Assembly: GCA_963763495.1 (NCBI GenBank)
Contig: CAVXOY010000010.1
Coordinates: 1-48,971 of the forward strand
Origin: DAOUEO01 sp963763495
GTDB taxonomy: Bacteria; Chloroflexota; Dehalococcoidia; DSTF01; JALHUB01
Length of the DNA stretch: 48,971 nucleotides
Reading direction: 5' to 3'
Shown here: positions 19,009 through 28,900 of the stretch, in pieces
How the letters are laid out: every line of letters begins with the position of its first letter
Numbering within the stretch: the first letter of the stretch is position 1
The notes under the pieces: generated by a model
What the model was told of the DNA's origin: nothing
Databases searched by the model: none
What the model saw: only the letters and a program-made list of their open reading frames with translations
Program-made: the position numbers and the translations under genes

Positions 19009-20370
19009 CTATGCCGTTACGCCCTCCGGCGCTGCCTCTGGTACCATCTCTTCTATCTGGTGTCTTTCATAGTACAGGTGAATGAGGGCATCGGCCAACT
19101 TCTTCGGGTCGTGGTGATAGCGGTTCTCCTCGCTTACCACGTCTGCGGTCACTACCCGCGCTCCCCCGACGGATGTCTTGTCCACCAGCACCGGCTGGGA
19201 ATGTGCTTTCTCCGGTAGCCGGCCGCGCACGTTATTGTTTGCCAGTATGTAATGGAACATATGGGTGTTGACGTGTCGCTCTAGCGCCGTGAAGTGGTCC
19301 GCCACTGTGAAAGCGTCTGTCTCCCCATGTTGAGTTGCCACGTTGCAGACGTAGACCTTCAGGGCTGGCGACGCCTGTATCGCCTGACGGATGCCGTCTA
19401 CGAGCAGGTTGGGCATCACACTTGTGAAGAGGCTTCCTGGGCCTATCACAATGAGGTCGGCGTTGAGGACTGCCCGGACCGCATCGGGATTCGCCTCAAC
19501 GTTTGTGGGTTGCAGATACACGTCACGGATGCGGCCGGGGCTGTCGGTAATGTTCGATTCGCCGTGAATGGTCTCCTCGTCCTCTGTGTGGGCGCACAGA
19601 GTGACGTTGGCAAGCGTCGAGGGTAGTATGTGCCCCCGCACTGCCAGGACGCGGCTCGTCTCGCGCACCGCCTCCTCGAAGTTGCCCGTCACGCCGGACA
19701 TCGCCACGATGAACAGGTTGCCGAAGCTGTGGCCCTCCAGCCCGGAGCCGTCGCTGAAGCGGTACTGGAACAGCTTGGTCATTAGGGGCTCGGCGTCCGC
19801 CAGCGCCGCGATGCAGTTGCGCACGTCGCCTGGGGGAAGGATGCCCAGCTCGCGTCGCAGCCGGCCGGAGCTGCCGCCGTCATCAGCGACGGTGACTATA
19901 GCTGTTAGATTCCCTGTGTACTCCTTGAGACCGCGCAGCAGCGCCGAGAGGCCCGTTCCGCCGCCGATGGCCACGATCTTTGGTCCTCGGTTGAGGTAGC
20001 GGTAGTTGTAGAGAATGTTCACCAAGCTTTCATCTTGGCCGGGACGAATGAAGGCCGATAGGAGCGAGCGGTTGAGTTTCCAGATCGCCAGCAATATGAT
20101 TCCGACGCTCCCGCCGATGAACATGATGCCGCGCAGCCAGCGGGGCACGAACTGGAGAGTAATGTAGTATGCAGAGTCGGGGAATGTGTAGGTAACATAC
20201 GCCTCGCGCAGAAGGTATGAGAAGCCGAGGCCCATGATGGCGACACCCACCAGCAGCAGCAACAGCCACCGTTTGATGTGCATGCCGAAATAGAACCACT
20301 TTATGAAATTGCTCTGCCGGAGCGAACGCATCTGTTGCATCATCCCAGCCAACAAAGGGAATGGCAGCAA
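19009..20370 (-). CDS. yvcK: YvcK/CofD-like gluconeogenesis factor with N-terminal membrane anchor
   Basis: 453 residues. The C-terminal two-thirds is the YvcK nucleotide-sugar-binding fold: KIVAIGGGTGLSALLRGLK, VTVADDGGSSGRLRRELG, PPGDVRNCIAALA, HSFGNLFIVAM and VIGPGSLFTSVMPNLL. B. subtilis YvcK binds UDP-GlcNAc and influences cell-wall precursor flow. The N-terminal about 115 residues add two transmembrane helices (about 35-52 and 83-102), absent from the Firmicutes protein. The TTG start at 20370 is supported by AAGGA 6 bases upstream, within the gatB end; an in-frame ATG at 20343 is the alternative. Only 3 bp separate it from gatB, so they are co-transcribed. Confidence 0.88.
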   Translation of the reverse strand: MLPFPLLAGMMQQMRSLRQSNFIKWFYFGMHIKRWLLLLLVGVAIMGLGFSYLLREAYVTYTFPDSAYYITLQFVPRWLRGIMFIGGSVGIILLAIWKLNRSLLSAFIRPGQDESLVNILYNYRYLNRGPKIVAIGGGTGLSALLRGLKEYTGNLTAIVTVADDGGSSGRLRRELGILPPGDVRNCIAALADAEPLMTKLFQYRFSDGSGLEGHSFGNLFIVAMSGVTGNFEEAVRETSRVLAVRGHILPSTLANVTLCAHTEDEETIHGESNITDSPGRIRDVYLQPTNVEANPDAVRAVLNADLIVIGPGSLFTSVMPNLLVDGIRQAIQASPALKVYVCNVATQHGETDAFTVADHFTALERHVNTHMFHYILANNNVRGRLPEKAHSQPVLVDKTSVGGARVVTADVVSEENRYHHDPKKLADALIHLYYERHQIEEMVPEAAPEGVTA

Positions 20371-20373
20371 TTG

Positions 20374-21864
20374 CTATCCTTGTTCTAGACGCTCTCGAAG
20401 CTGGTCATTCACCAACTCAGCGTTGGCGCGACCACGTGTCTCCTTCATCACTTGCCCGACCAAGAACTTGATGACTTCGGTCTTACCGCTCCTGTAGTCC
20501 TGCACCGCCTTCGAGTTCGCTGCAAGTACGCTGTCTACTACTGCCGCGACCTCCTCGGTACCGCTGATCTGGGTGAGACCGAGTTCCTTCACTAATGCCT
20601 GTGGGCTCTGGCCGGTATCGAACATCCGCTCGAAGACGGTCTTCGCGCTCTTTCCACTGAGCGTGCCCTCTTCGATCATGCCAATCATATCATAAAGCTG
20701 CTGCGGTTCAATCTTGGCCTGGTCGATCTCTATGCCTGCCGCGTTCAATAAACGGGCGAAATCCCCTAGGATCCAGTTGCTCACACCCTTTGCCCGTTGC
20801 TGGAGGAGCTTCCCATCGCCGCCGGCGAGAGGGGCCAGACAAACGTCGAAGTAGTCCGCCCTTGCGCGTGTCTCCGTCAGCAGGTTGGCGTCGTATTCCG
20901 AAAGTCCGTACTGCTTGATGAACCGTTCCCTCCGCGCATCCGGTAGCTCCGGCAGGCGCGCCCGGATGTTCTCCACGTATGCGCGTTCTAACCGCAGCGG
21001 TGGCAGGTCGGGCTCCGGGAAGTAGCGATAGTCGTGGGCATACTCCTTCGTGCGCTGGGCCACCGTTTTTCCTTGTTCCTCCAGCCAGCCGCGGGTTTCC
21101 TGGATCAGCCGCTCGCCTTTCCCCAGGAGTTCGCGTTGCCGCTCCACCTCGAATTCCAGCGCCCGGTACACAGCCCGGAAGCTGTTCATGTTCTTCACCT
21201 CTACCTTGGCGCCCAACTCGGCGCTTCCTGCAGGGCGCAGGCTGATGTTGGCGTCGCAGCGGAAGCTCCCCTCCTCCATGTTCGCCGTGCTGACGCCGAT
21301 GTAGCGGAGGATCTGGCGCAGCTTCATGAGGTACTGCCGCGCCTCCTCCGGCGAGCGCATGTCCGGCTCTGAGACGATCTCCATAAGCGGCACACCGGCG
21401 CGGTTGACGTCGACTAGGCTGTAGGTCTCCCCCGCTTCGTTCTGGCGATGTAGCAGCTTCGCAACGTCTTCTTCCAGATGGACGCGCGTGACCCCGATGC
21501 GTTTGTGGGCACCGTCGACCTCTACCTCTAACCAGCCGTTGCGGGAGAGCGGCAAATCGTATTGCGATATCTGGTAGCCTTTCATCAGATCAGGATAGGG
21601 ATAGTTCTTGCGGTCGAACTTAGAGTGAGGGGGTATCTCGCAGTTGAGCGCCAGGGCGGTCATGATCGTGAACTCTACCGCCTGCTGGTTTATGACGGGC
21701 AGGACACCGGGCATACCCAGGCAGACAGGGCATACGTGCGTGTTGGGCGGCGAATCGGCGTAGCTGGCGCTGCAGCGACAGTACATCTTGCTCGCAGTGA
21801 GGAGTTGGACGTGCACCTCCAAGCCGATGACTGTCTCGTATTGGATGGCCGTTGTAGTTGTCAT
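20374..21864 (-). CDS. gatB: Aspartyl/glutamyl-tRNA amidotransferase subunit B
   Basis: Part of GatCAB, which converts mischarged Glu-tRNA(Gln) and Asp-tRNA(Asn) to the amidated forms. Begins YETVIGLEVHVQLLTASKMYC, with the zinc site built from CRCS and CPVCLGMPG, then FDRKNYPYPDLMKGYQISQYD. The C-terminal YqeY-like tail domain is complete. 496 residues, normal for GatB. The ATG at 21864 is chosen because a longer reading would run into the tRNA-Leu gene. gatA and gatC are not in the window. It lies 27 bp downstream of the tRNA-Leu 3' end. Confidence 0.95.
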   Translation of the reverse strand: MTTTTAIQYETVIGLEVHVQLLTASKMYCRCSASYADSPPNTHVCPVCLGMPGVLPVINQQAVEFTIMTALALNCEIPPHSKFDRKNYPYPDLMKGYQISQYDLPLSRNGWLEVEVDGAHKRIGVTRVHLEEDVAKLLHRQNEAGETYSLVDVNRAGVPLMEIVSEPDMRSPEEARQYLMKLRQILRYIGVSTANMEEGSFRCDANISLRPAGSAELGAKVEVKNMNSFRAVYRALEFEVERQRELLGKGERLIQETRGWLEEQGKTVAQRTKEYAHDYRYFPEPDLPPLRLERAYVENIRARLPELPDARRERFIKQYGLSEYDANLLTETRARADYFDVCLAPLAGGDGKLLQQRAKGVSNWILGDFARLLNAAGIEIDQAKIEPQQLYDMIGMIEEGTLSGKSAKTVFERMFDTGQSPQALVKELGLTQISGTEEVAAVVDSVLAANSKAVQDYRSGKTEVIKFLVGQVMKETRGRANAELVNDQLRERLEQG

Positions 21865-21891
21865 AAGAACAGTACTACTCGATTCCCGAGT

Positions 21892-21979
21892 TGGTGCCGG
21901 GGGTGGGGCTCGAACCCACACGACCGCGAGGGTCTGCGGATTTTAAGTCCGCCGCGTCTGCCAATTCCGCCACCCCGGC
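21892..21979 (-). tRNA. tRNA-Leu (anticodon TAA)
   Basis: Acceptor GCCGGGG (5' end at 21979) pairs with CCCCGGC. Anticodon loop CTTAAAA with TAA gives Leu for UUA codons. There is a long variable arm typical of Leu, and a T-arm GGTTCGAGCCC. Discriminator A and CCA are encoded (21892-21895). Confidence 0.96.
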
Positions 21980-22040
21980 CTGGTTCTCCCGACGAGCTAT
22001 GCAACCGGCTTGGCTTCTTCTCCTACGCATTCGAAAACAA

Positions 22041-22077
22041 GGCTCAGAACCCGCCTCGGTCGCTGGTGTTCTGAGCC
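22041..22077 (-). terminator. Intrinsic terminator between tRNA-Cys and tRNA-Leu(TAA)
   Basis: On the minus strand, GGCTCAGAAC (22077-22068) pairs perfectly with GTTCTGAGCC (22050-22041) and is followed at once by TTGTTTT. The 10-bp stem plus T tract fits a Rho-independent terminator for the transcript carrying tRNA-Trp, tRNA-Leu(GAG) and tRNA-Cys. Confidence 0.8.
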
Positions 22078-22089
22078 CGCAATTGAGAT

Positions 22090-22163
22090 TGGAGGCGACG
22101 ACCGGATTCGAACCGGTGATGGGGGTTTTGCAGACCCCTGCCTTGCCACTTGGCTACGTCGCC
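22090..22163 (-). tRNA. tRNA-Cys (anticodon GCA)
   Basis: Acceptor GGCGACG (5' end at 22163) pairs with CGTCGCC. Anticodon GCA sits in CTGCAAA. T-arm CCGGTTCGAATCCGG. Discriminator is T and CCA is encoded (22090-22092). Confidence 0.96.
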
Positions 22164-22190
22164 CCAAAACGCCCTGTCCGCTCTTGATCT

Positions 22191-22275
22191 TGGTGCCGAG
22201 GAGGGGATTTGAACCCCTACGCCCGAAGGCACGGCCCCCTCAAGACCGCGTGTCTGCCAGTTCCACCACCTCGGC
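22191..22275 (-). tRNA. tRNA-Leu (anticodon GAG)
   Basis: Acceptor GCCGAGG (5' end at 22275) pairs with CCTCGGC. Anticodon stem CGGTC/GGCCG encloses loop TTGAGGG, giving GAG. A long variable arm is present, with the T-arm GGGGTTCAAATCCCC. CCA is encoded (22191-22193). Confidence 0.95.
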
Positions 22276-22342
22276 TCAGTGCGCTTCTAGCTCCTTCAGC
22301 CGGAGTGACTCTACGCCTCCCTCCGGCTCATAGCTTCGAATT

Positions 22343-22418
22343 TGGCAGGAGTGGAGGGACTCGAACCCCCGACCGGCGGTTTTGGAGACCGCTGCTCTAC
22401 CGGCTGAGCTACACTCCT
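22343..22418 (-). tRNA. tRNA-Trp (anticodon CCA)
   Basis: Acceptor AGGAGTG (5' end at 22418) pairs with CACTCCT. Anticodon loop CTCCAAA gives CCA. T-arm GGGGGTTCGAGTCCCTC. Discriminator G and CCA are encoded (22343-22346). It is the first gene of the cluster. Confidence 0.96.
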
Positions 22419-22429
22419 TCTCAAGCAGG

Positions 22430-22459
22430 AGTATAGCAGAGCATTTTTCGGGTCGTCAA
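22430..22459 (-). promoter_or_regulatory. Promoter of the tRNA cluster
   Basis: On the minus strand, -35 TTGACG (22459-22454) and -10 TATACT (22435-22430) are separated by 18 bp. The predicted transcription start is only a few bases before the tRNA-Trp 5' end at 22418. Confidence 0.8.
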
Positions 22460-22503
22460 GCAATATGGGCGTGTGCGCTAATATGACTGTGCGCGCGGCA
22501 TCG

Positions 22504-23622
22504 TCATTCCGTGGCTGTCGCGGCTTCAACAATCGGCTTCAGGAAGGCGCTATCGTCCCAGTTCTTGTCGTCTCCCTCACCCAAGCGTACGGCTACTATG
22601 TCCAGGCTGGGGATGACGTAGATGCGCTTCGTCTGGAACCCCATCGCCATGAACGCGTCGGGCGGCACACCCGGGAGATCGAATAGCCACCAGTAGTACC
22701 CGTAGTTCGGGTTCTCCATCTGCGATGGCTGCGTCGACTCGCGCACCCATTCCTCTGGCACCACCTGCTCGCCGTTCCAGCGCCCGTCTCGAAGGAAGAG
22801 ATAGCCGAACCTCGCGAAATCTCTCGCCGTGGTGAAGACGCAGCAGAAAGTCAGCGCCTGGCCGAGTTTGTCGGTCAGCCAAGTGGCGTTCTTCATGCCG
22901 ATTGGCCCAAAGAGCACCTGCTGCGCGTACTCACCGACCTCCATGCCGGTGGCTGCCTTGAGTATGCCTGAGAAAGTCTGGGTATCACCGTCAGCGTAGT
23001 ACCAGTCGGAGCCCGGCTCGCGGTACACGGATCGGGCTACGACGTAGCCCACAGCGTCATCAGCACCCAGCATCTGGACGGTATCGCCCGATGGCGGATC
23101 ATAGATCATCCTCCATGAAAGGCCCGACGTCATCGTGATCAAGTGCCGCAAGGTGACCTTCTCTCGGTTGTCACTGCGCCACTCTGGAATGAAGTCGGCT
23201 GCGCTTTGGCTGAGGCCCTTGATCTTTCCTTCGGCGATGGCGATGCCAACGAGGGCGCTGGTGATGCTCTTTGCCATCGACCAGCTATTATCGGTGGAAT
23301 TCTCGTCCCAGCCGCCCCAGTAGCGCTCCCACGCGATGCGCCCGTGTCTAACGACGACGACGGCGCGGCAGCCGTGCTCCTCGCAGTATGTGGCCACGCC
23401 CTCCAGCTTGGCGCTGTCCATCCCTTCTTCCTCAGGGCCTGATAGCTCCCAGTCGGTCCCAGGCCATACGTAGGACTGGGTAGTGGCTGTTGGCTCAACT
23501 GCGGCCATTGTCGGCGCAGCAGGAGTAGCGCACTCATCTCCTCCGCCGTTGCACCCTGCCAGCATCAAGGCGCAGGCCGCGACCAGCCAGTGCACTAGCC
23601 TGGGCTTCATCCACGTTGACAT
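22504..23622 (-). CDS. Lipoprotein serine hydrolase of the class C beta-lactamase family
   Basis: 372 residues. The signal peptide ends in lipobox LMLAGC. The catalytic fold shows the SxxK motif in NSWSMAKSITSALVG (about residues 118-132), a second-motif Tyr in DWYYADGDTQTFSG, and conserved VTLRHLITMTSGL, FARFGYLFLRDGRWNG and NYGYYWW. The family includes penicillin-binding-like hydrolases, esterases and 6-aminohexanoate dimer hydrolase. The substrate cannot be told from the sequence. The ATG at 23622 has a GGAG site upstream. Divergent from the hydrolase at 23887. Confidence 0.88.
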   Translation of the reverse strand: MSTWMKPRLVHWLVAACALMLAGCNGGGDECATPAAPTMAAVEPTATTQSYVWPGTDWELSGPEEEGMDSAKLEGVATYCEEHGCRAVVVVRHGRIAWERYWGGWDENSTDNSWSMAKSITSALVGIAIAEGKIKGLSQSAADFIPEWRSDNREKVTLRHLITMTSGLSWRMIYDPPSGDTVQMLGADDAVGYVVARSVYREPGSDWYYADGDTQTFSGILKAATGMEVGEYAQQVLFGPIGMKNATWLTDKLGQALTFCCVFTTARDFARFGYLFLRDGRWNGEQVVPEEWVRESTQPSQMENPNYGYYWWLFDLPGVPPDAFMAMGFQTKRIYVIPSLDIVAVRLGEGDDKNWDDSAFLKPIVEAATATE

Positions 23623-23825
23623 GGCATGCTCCTCGAGAATGGACGTTGAACCAGTCTCTGGTATCCCACAGCCCGAAGTGTCCTGAATCGCCGATCAGCA
23701 GCGAGCATAGCGGAGCACTGGGAGAGGCGTCAAGGTCTTTCGGCGTACACGGCTGGCAGGGCGGCTCTTGGTTGCGGTTCGCTGGCACCGGGCGTAAGAT
23801 GCCCCGTGGGAGTCTGTGGGTTAGT

Positions 23826-23840
23826 GTTGCGACTCGCAAC
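23826..23840. promoter_or_regulatory. Operator-like 15-bp palindrome
   Basis: GTTGCGA-C-TCGCAAC is a perfect 7-1-7 inverted repeat, 46 bp before the ATG of the hydrolase at 23887 and in its divergent intergenic region. It has the size of a dimeric repressor site. No regulator gene is adjacent. Confidence 0.45.
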
Positions 23841-23886
23841 GTACGATGCAGGTCATGACTGCTATCGCAGAGTGAAGGGGGTGAAC

Positions 23887-24796
23887 ATGAATCGATTGGG
23901 AGTGGTACGACTGGCTGCTGTAGCTAGCATCCTAGCGGGTATGTTGCTTGTCGGCTGTGGTGGTGAAGATGGAGAGGAGAAGGTGACACCTGCGCCACCT
24001 ACTGCCACCGTGGCCCCCTCCGGCTTCTTTGACTCCGACGGTGTGAAGATTCACTACGAGACGTTTGGCGAGGGGGCATCCGATCGTTCTGGTGCACGGC
24101 CTCTTCGGTAGCATCGAGGGCGACTGGGTGACGACTGGCCTGGTAGACACTCTGACCGGCGCCGGGCGGCGGGTCATTGCCTTGGATCACCGCGGCCACG
24201 GTGAGAGTGACAAGCTTCGCGATCCTGAGGATTACCGGGTTGAGAAGATGGGACAGGACGTCATCAATATGATGGACTACCTTGGAATCGAGAAGGCTGA
24301 CATCTTCGGCTATTCGATGGGGTCCTTCATCTCCTCCTGGGTGCTGATCAATCACCAGGATAGGCTCAACTCCGTGATTCTCGGCGGTACTGGCGGCAAT
24401 CTCAAGCCCAACGATCCTGCCCAAGCACAAGCGGTGTACGACGCCCTTATGGCCGAAGACCCCTCGACGATCACGAACCCGCTGATGAAGGTGCTACGTG
24501 ACGCCTTTGATCAGGCAGGGGCCGACCGTGAGACTCGCGAGGCCATGGCCGCCTGCACCATTCAGTTCTTGCCGTTGACGCAGCACTACGAGGCGTCCGA
24601 CTTCGCCGATGTCAAGATCCCGGTGATGATCATTAATGGGGAGGAGGACACCACGACTGCGGGTGTGGAGGACCTAGCGGCAGCGATTCCCGGTGCCAAG
24701 CTGGTCACAATACCGGGATCCGGTACTGATCACCTCGGCGTCCGCTTGACCTCTCAGTTCAAGGAAGAGGTGTTGAACTTCCTGGAGGCACAGTAG
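23887..24796 (+). CDS. Lipoprotein alpha/beta hydrolase (one frame shift)
   Basis: About 303 residues. ATG at 23887 with AAGGGGGTG just upstream; the signal peptide ends in lipobox MLLVGCGG. The hydrolase domain starts GFFDSDGVKIHYETFGEG. A shift in a GGGGG run near 24072 leads to PIVLVHGLFGSIEGDW (oxyanion region), DHRGHGESD, the nucleophile elbow FGYSMGSFIS, the acid in INGEEDTTT and the His in GTDHLGV. The catalytic triad is complete. It could be an esterase, lipase or haloperoxidase-type enzyme. The homopolymer suggests a sequence error. Confidence 0.88.
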
Positions 24797-24846
24797 GTAG
24801 GCGCTTGGTCGGGGGCAGCGTGCAGCCTCGACTGGGCCCGTGTGGG

Positions 24847-25883
24847 CTACACGTAGATAGGATCGAGGTACACCGAGCCTTTGATCTTCGCTGGTGTCGG
24901 GAGTCCCAGGCGTGAGTATCCGGAACAGCGTTGTGGAGTGAGGCAGATCGTCCATCAGAGAAAACAGGCGGCTCTCCGTGGGCAGCGAAATCATCAGATC
25001 TCTCCTCTCCCCTTCGGCCGCCATCGCCATTAGTCCCATCAGTACCTCTACCATCGCCTCTTCCGCACCTGCCGCGTAACCGTAGTCGAGCACGAAAGCC
25101 GGCACCGATACGTGCTCCTCGCCGGTGGCCTTTTCCTTCAGCTTTATCTTGAGCGAGCAGCCAAAGTCCCACATGCCTGCCGCTGCCAACAAACCCTGGT
25201 CAGACCGATATCCCTCGCCATTGCTGCCAACTGTAGCCGGGGTCTAGGCTGAGCCGCTTCTGGAGCCGTTCGGCGGTGTAGGGCAGGAACATCTCGCGTC
25301 CGGTGTGGGTTCGGTTGATCAACTCCAGTACTTGCGGCATGTCGCCCGGCCCGACGTTGCCCACATGTCTACCGACTGGACGCCGGGCGCTCACGTCGAA
25401 GCTGTCCATTCGCCCATCAACGGGCCAGTGTTGGACTCCCACCCGGCTGCTGAATGCAAGCGACGTGTCGTTGTCGGGGCTGATAAGCCAGTAGGGTGCG
25501 TCGACCTTCTCCTCGCTGGAGAGGACAAGGTGGTGGACCACCAGGTCAGAGGCCACGTGCCATCGCCTGTACTGAGGCAGCACTCTGCCCTGATGAATGT
25601 AGATGAGCCGGCGCGGCTGGCCCTCGATCAGTACGTCATGCCAGGCGCTGGCCACGATCCCTACCAGCCGTCCCTCGTCCTCAGCCACAAGCACCCGGCC
25701 GTGCTCCTCCAACCGCTGGTGGGCGAAGAAGTTGGGGCTTCTGTCGAATGTGAGCAGGGCGTCTCCCAGATCAAGGGGAGACCGGCGCTCCAGATCGATC
25801 AGGGCGTCGTTGTCGTCTTGGGTGGCCTCGCGGATCGTGTGCACGGTGAGCCCAATGGTAGCTCGTTCTCGGCTGGCTGCCAA
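24847..25883 (-). CDS. GNAT-family acetyltransferase (two frame shifts)
   Basis: About 345 codons. The N-terminal GNAT domain begins VHTIREATQDDNDALIDLE and includes VLVAEDEGRLVGIVASAWHD, with IHQGRVLPQYRRWHVASDLV as the acetyl-CoA-binding region. Frame shifts near 25195 and 24900 join it to LAAAGMWDFGCSLKIKLKEK and finally to TPAKIKGSVYLDPIYV before the stop at 24847. The second half (about 200-345) is an additional GNAT-like lobe. The start may be at 25883 or at a GTG immediately before HTIREAT. It lies 51 bp after the exporter permease on the same strand. Confidence 0.78.
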
Positions 25884-25934
25884 TAGGCATGCCGCGGAGA
25901 CTGTCTTGGGGGAGTGACTCAGACGCTGGCGGCG

Positions 25935-28900
25935 CTACTCGTACCGGAGGGCCTCGGCGATGGGTATGCTCGCTGCCTGCCGCGCGGGAACGAACGTCAT
26001 CAGCAGCGAGGCGAAGTAGGCGAATGCGGAGATGAGGATGATCTGCAGCCAGGGGACATAGAACCCCTCGATTTCGCCGCCGCCAAGCTCGCCGCCGGTG
26101 ACGAGGAAGTACGACAACATGAGGGCGAGGCCAACTCCGGACAGGATGCCCATCAGCGTCACGAACGACGACTCCATCAGAAAGCTAAGCGCGACGGTCG
26201 AACGCTGATAGCCGATAGCGCGCAGCATGCCGATCTGCTGGCGGCGCTCTACTACCGTTCGGAAGGCGATAACACCGACGGCGGCGACGCCGACAACAAG
26301 TCCCAGCCCCATGAACCCTTGCATGAGATACAGGAAGTTCTGGAACATCGCCGTCTCGTCCTCACGCTGCGCCTTTATCGAATCTGCCTGTGCGCCGGTC
26401 GTGAACAGCGTTGATTCGATGCCCTTCGCCACGCTTTCTGACTCGCTGGGATTTGCCAGCCGAATGAAGTGCACAGAGTACTCTGGGCCGCCGAACACTT
26501 CCTGGATGAGCTTGGGAGACGTGATGAGCCCCGAGAAGTTGGAGAAGGGGCCGGAGCCGCTGGCGGCGAAGTCCAGAATGCCGATGATCTGCACTTCGTC
26601 TTCTGACGCTGTGGCGCTGTCGCGGACAATGACTCTAATCGGCTCGAACTCTGTTGTGGACGCGTTCACGCCGTCGAGATGGAAGAGGTCCATGCCGCCG
26701 AAAGCGAACTCTTGAGGCAGGGCATTGGCGTCAATGATCGCAAGCTTGGGGTTCGTGCGCAGCGCTTCCCAAACCGACTCGTCGTCGTCATAGCCCGTGG
26801 CGCGCGCCGTGAATGCCAGACCTGGGTCTGCGAGGAAATTCATGTCTGCTCCCTTGACCAAGTAGAAGGCAAAGTCTTCCTGTCCGTCCTGCCGGAGTTC
26901 GGCGGCGGAGGGATTGGCGACTTCCAGTGTGCCGAGGCTGGTGAACTGCGTAGTATCCACTTCACTTCCCGCCAGCGCCTGTTGCAGATCGCCGATAGGA
27001 TTGTTCGGGTTTTCGAAGACTTCGACATCCCAGCCGCCGCGCGCCTTCTCGCTGAGGAAGAGACGCTCGAAATTGAAGTTCATCGTCGACATCGTGGTGA
27101 GAGCGAAGATGACCAGCGATATCATGGCAATCGTCATGCCGGTGCGGAACTTGCTCGCCATGGGGTAGGCGATCGCCGTCTTTACCGCCGGCAATATGCG
27201 ACCGGCGCGACCGGCTGCCAGCGTGAGGAGACGGAGAAGGAGGTCCGCATTGTAGACGAGGACGAAGGTGGCGGCGGCAACCATGACGATGCCGCTGAGG
27301 AAGAACATCTCTACGCCACCCTCGGACAGCTCGCGGTTGGCCGTCATCCATTCAGGGAGGCGGTCACCGGCACCAAACAGCCAGAAGACTAGGAGAATGA
27401 GTCCAATGGCCGTGAAAAGCGGCCGTTCCGGCACGCGGAGATACCGGAGGGCTATCCCTAGCCCGAAGAAGAGGAGGGAGAAGCCGAGAACGTAGGGGAA
27501 CTGTACTGCCGAGGCTATTCCCAAGAACATGAGCAGTCCACCGAAGATGGCGATAACGATGCCGACTATGAACGAGCGGAGCCGCGGTTTCTTCTCAGGC
27601 TCAGGAAGATCACGGATGGCGCGGACGATGTTCAGGTTGCTCACTCGCCAGGAAGCGAAGACGACGGTGATGAAGGTAAGGACGATGCCCAGAGAGTAGG
27701 AGATGATCAGGCTCCGCAGCGTGACATGCGGCGATATCGAAAAGCCGAACTCTGAGAATACTGCCGCGAGGATGCTCGTCAGGATCAACGATACCATGAC
27801 GCCGAGGGTGACGCCGACGAGCGCTGAGAGCATGTTATAGCCCATGCCCTCGGACAGGAACATCTGGATCAGGTGGCGGCGTTTGGTGCCGATGGCACGG
27901 CTGATGCCCATCTCCGTCTTCCGCTCGGCGGCAAGCATCACGAAGATCATGATGATTAGGAGAATGCCGGCGGCGATCGAGAACAAGCCCATGATGAGGA
28001 AAAAGGTCATCATGCTGTTTCCGGCCAGCTCTGCCATCTCCAAGTCTTCCTGTTTCGACTCGGCGACGGAGAGGTTAAGGTTCTTGTCTTCGATAACCTG
28101 CTCGATCTTGTCGATAACGCTGTCGCTTAGCGATACGGAGTCGCGAACGCCGCCGCTGTTCGATATGACGATGAAGTCGAAGACGCCCCTGCGGCCGAAT
28201 ATCTCCTGAAGCGCCGATAGGCGTCCCACCATCCCCTCGCCGGTGCCCATTTCGATCGCACCGGTTGCTGCTTTGTCTCGAACGACATCGGCAACGGTGA
28301 ACCGAAATGGCTGGTTCTGGAAGTAGATTGTCACGGTGTCTCCGGGCCGTACGTCCAACTCGTCCGCCGCGCTCTCGTTCACGTAGACCGCGTTGTCGCC
28401 GAGGTTGTTGAGGTCGAGCACGTCGCCCTGTAGGTTGATGATGTCGGGGAAGCCGGTCATCGTCGCCGGGTCGATGCCCATGACGTGGACTCCGGGAGCG
28501 CTTAGGTGTTCCTCCTCGTTGACCGCTGGGACGCCCTCGATGAGGACGGGCGCGATGCCGTCGATGTTCGGGTCGCCGGCGAGCGCGTCGCGCAGCTCGA
28601 CGTACGTTGATTCCGGGATAGTGACGTCGCTCTGCCCGACGCCGTTCCCCTCGCGCTCCGTCTCGTACTCGATGATCTCGTCGACGTGACCGAGGGCGTC
28701 GTACATCATGTTCGTGATGCTGTAATCGACGGTATCGCCGGTGGTGAAGGCGGCGGAGATGATGAGCGTGCTCAACATAAGACCAATGATGATGAGCACG
28801 GTCTGGGCGAGGCGCCGCGGGATGTTGCGAAGTCCCACGAGGAACATGACGCGATTGCGTAGGGCGGTAACGCCCACCGTCGCCACGGAGATAGCGAGGA

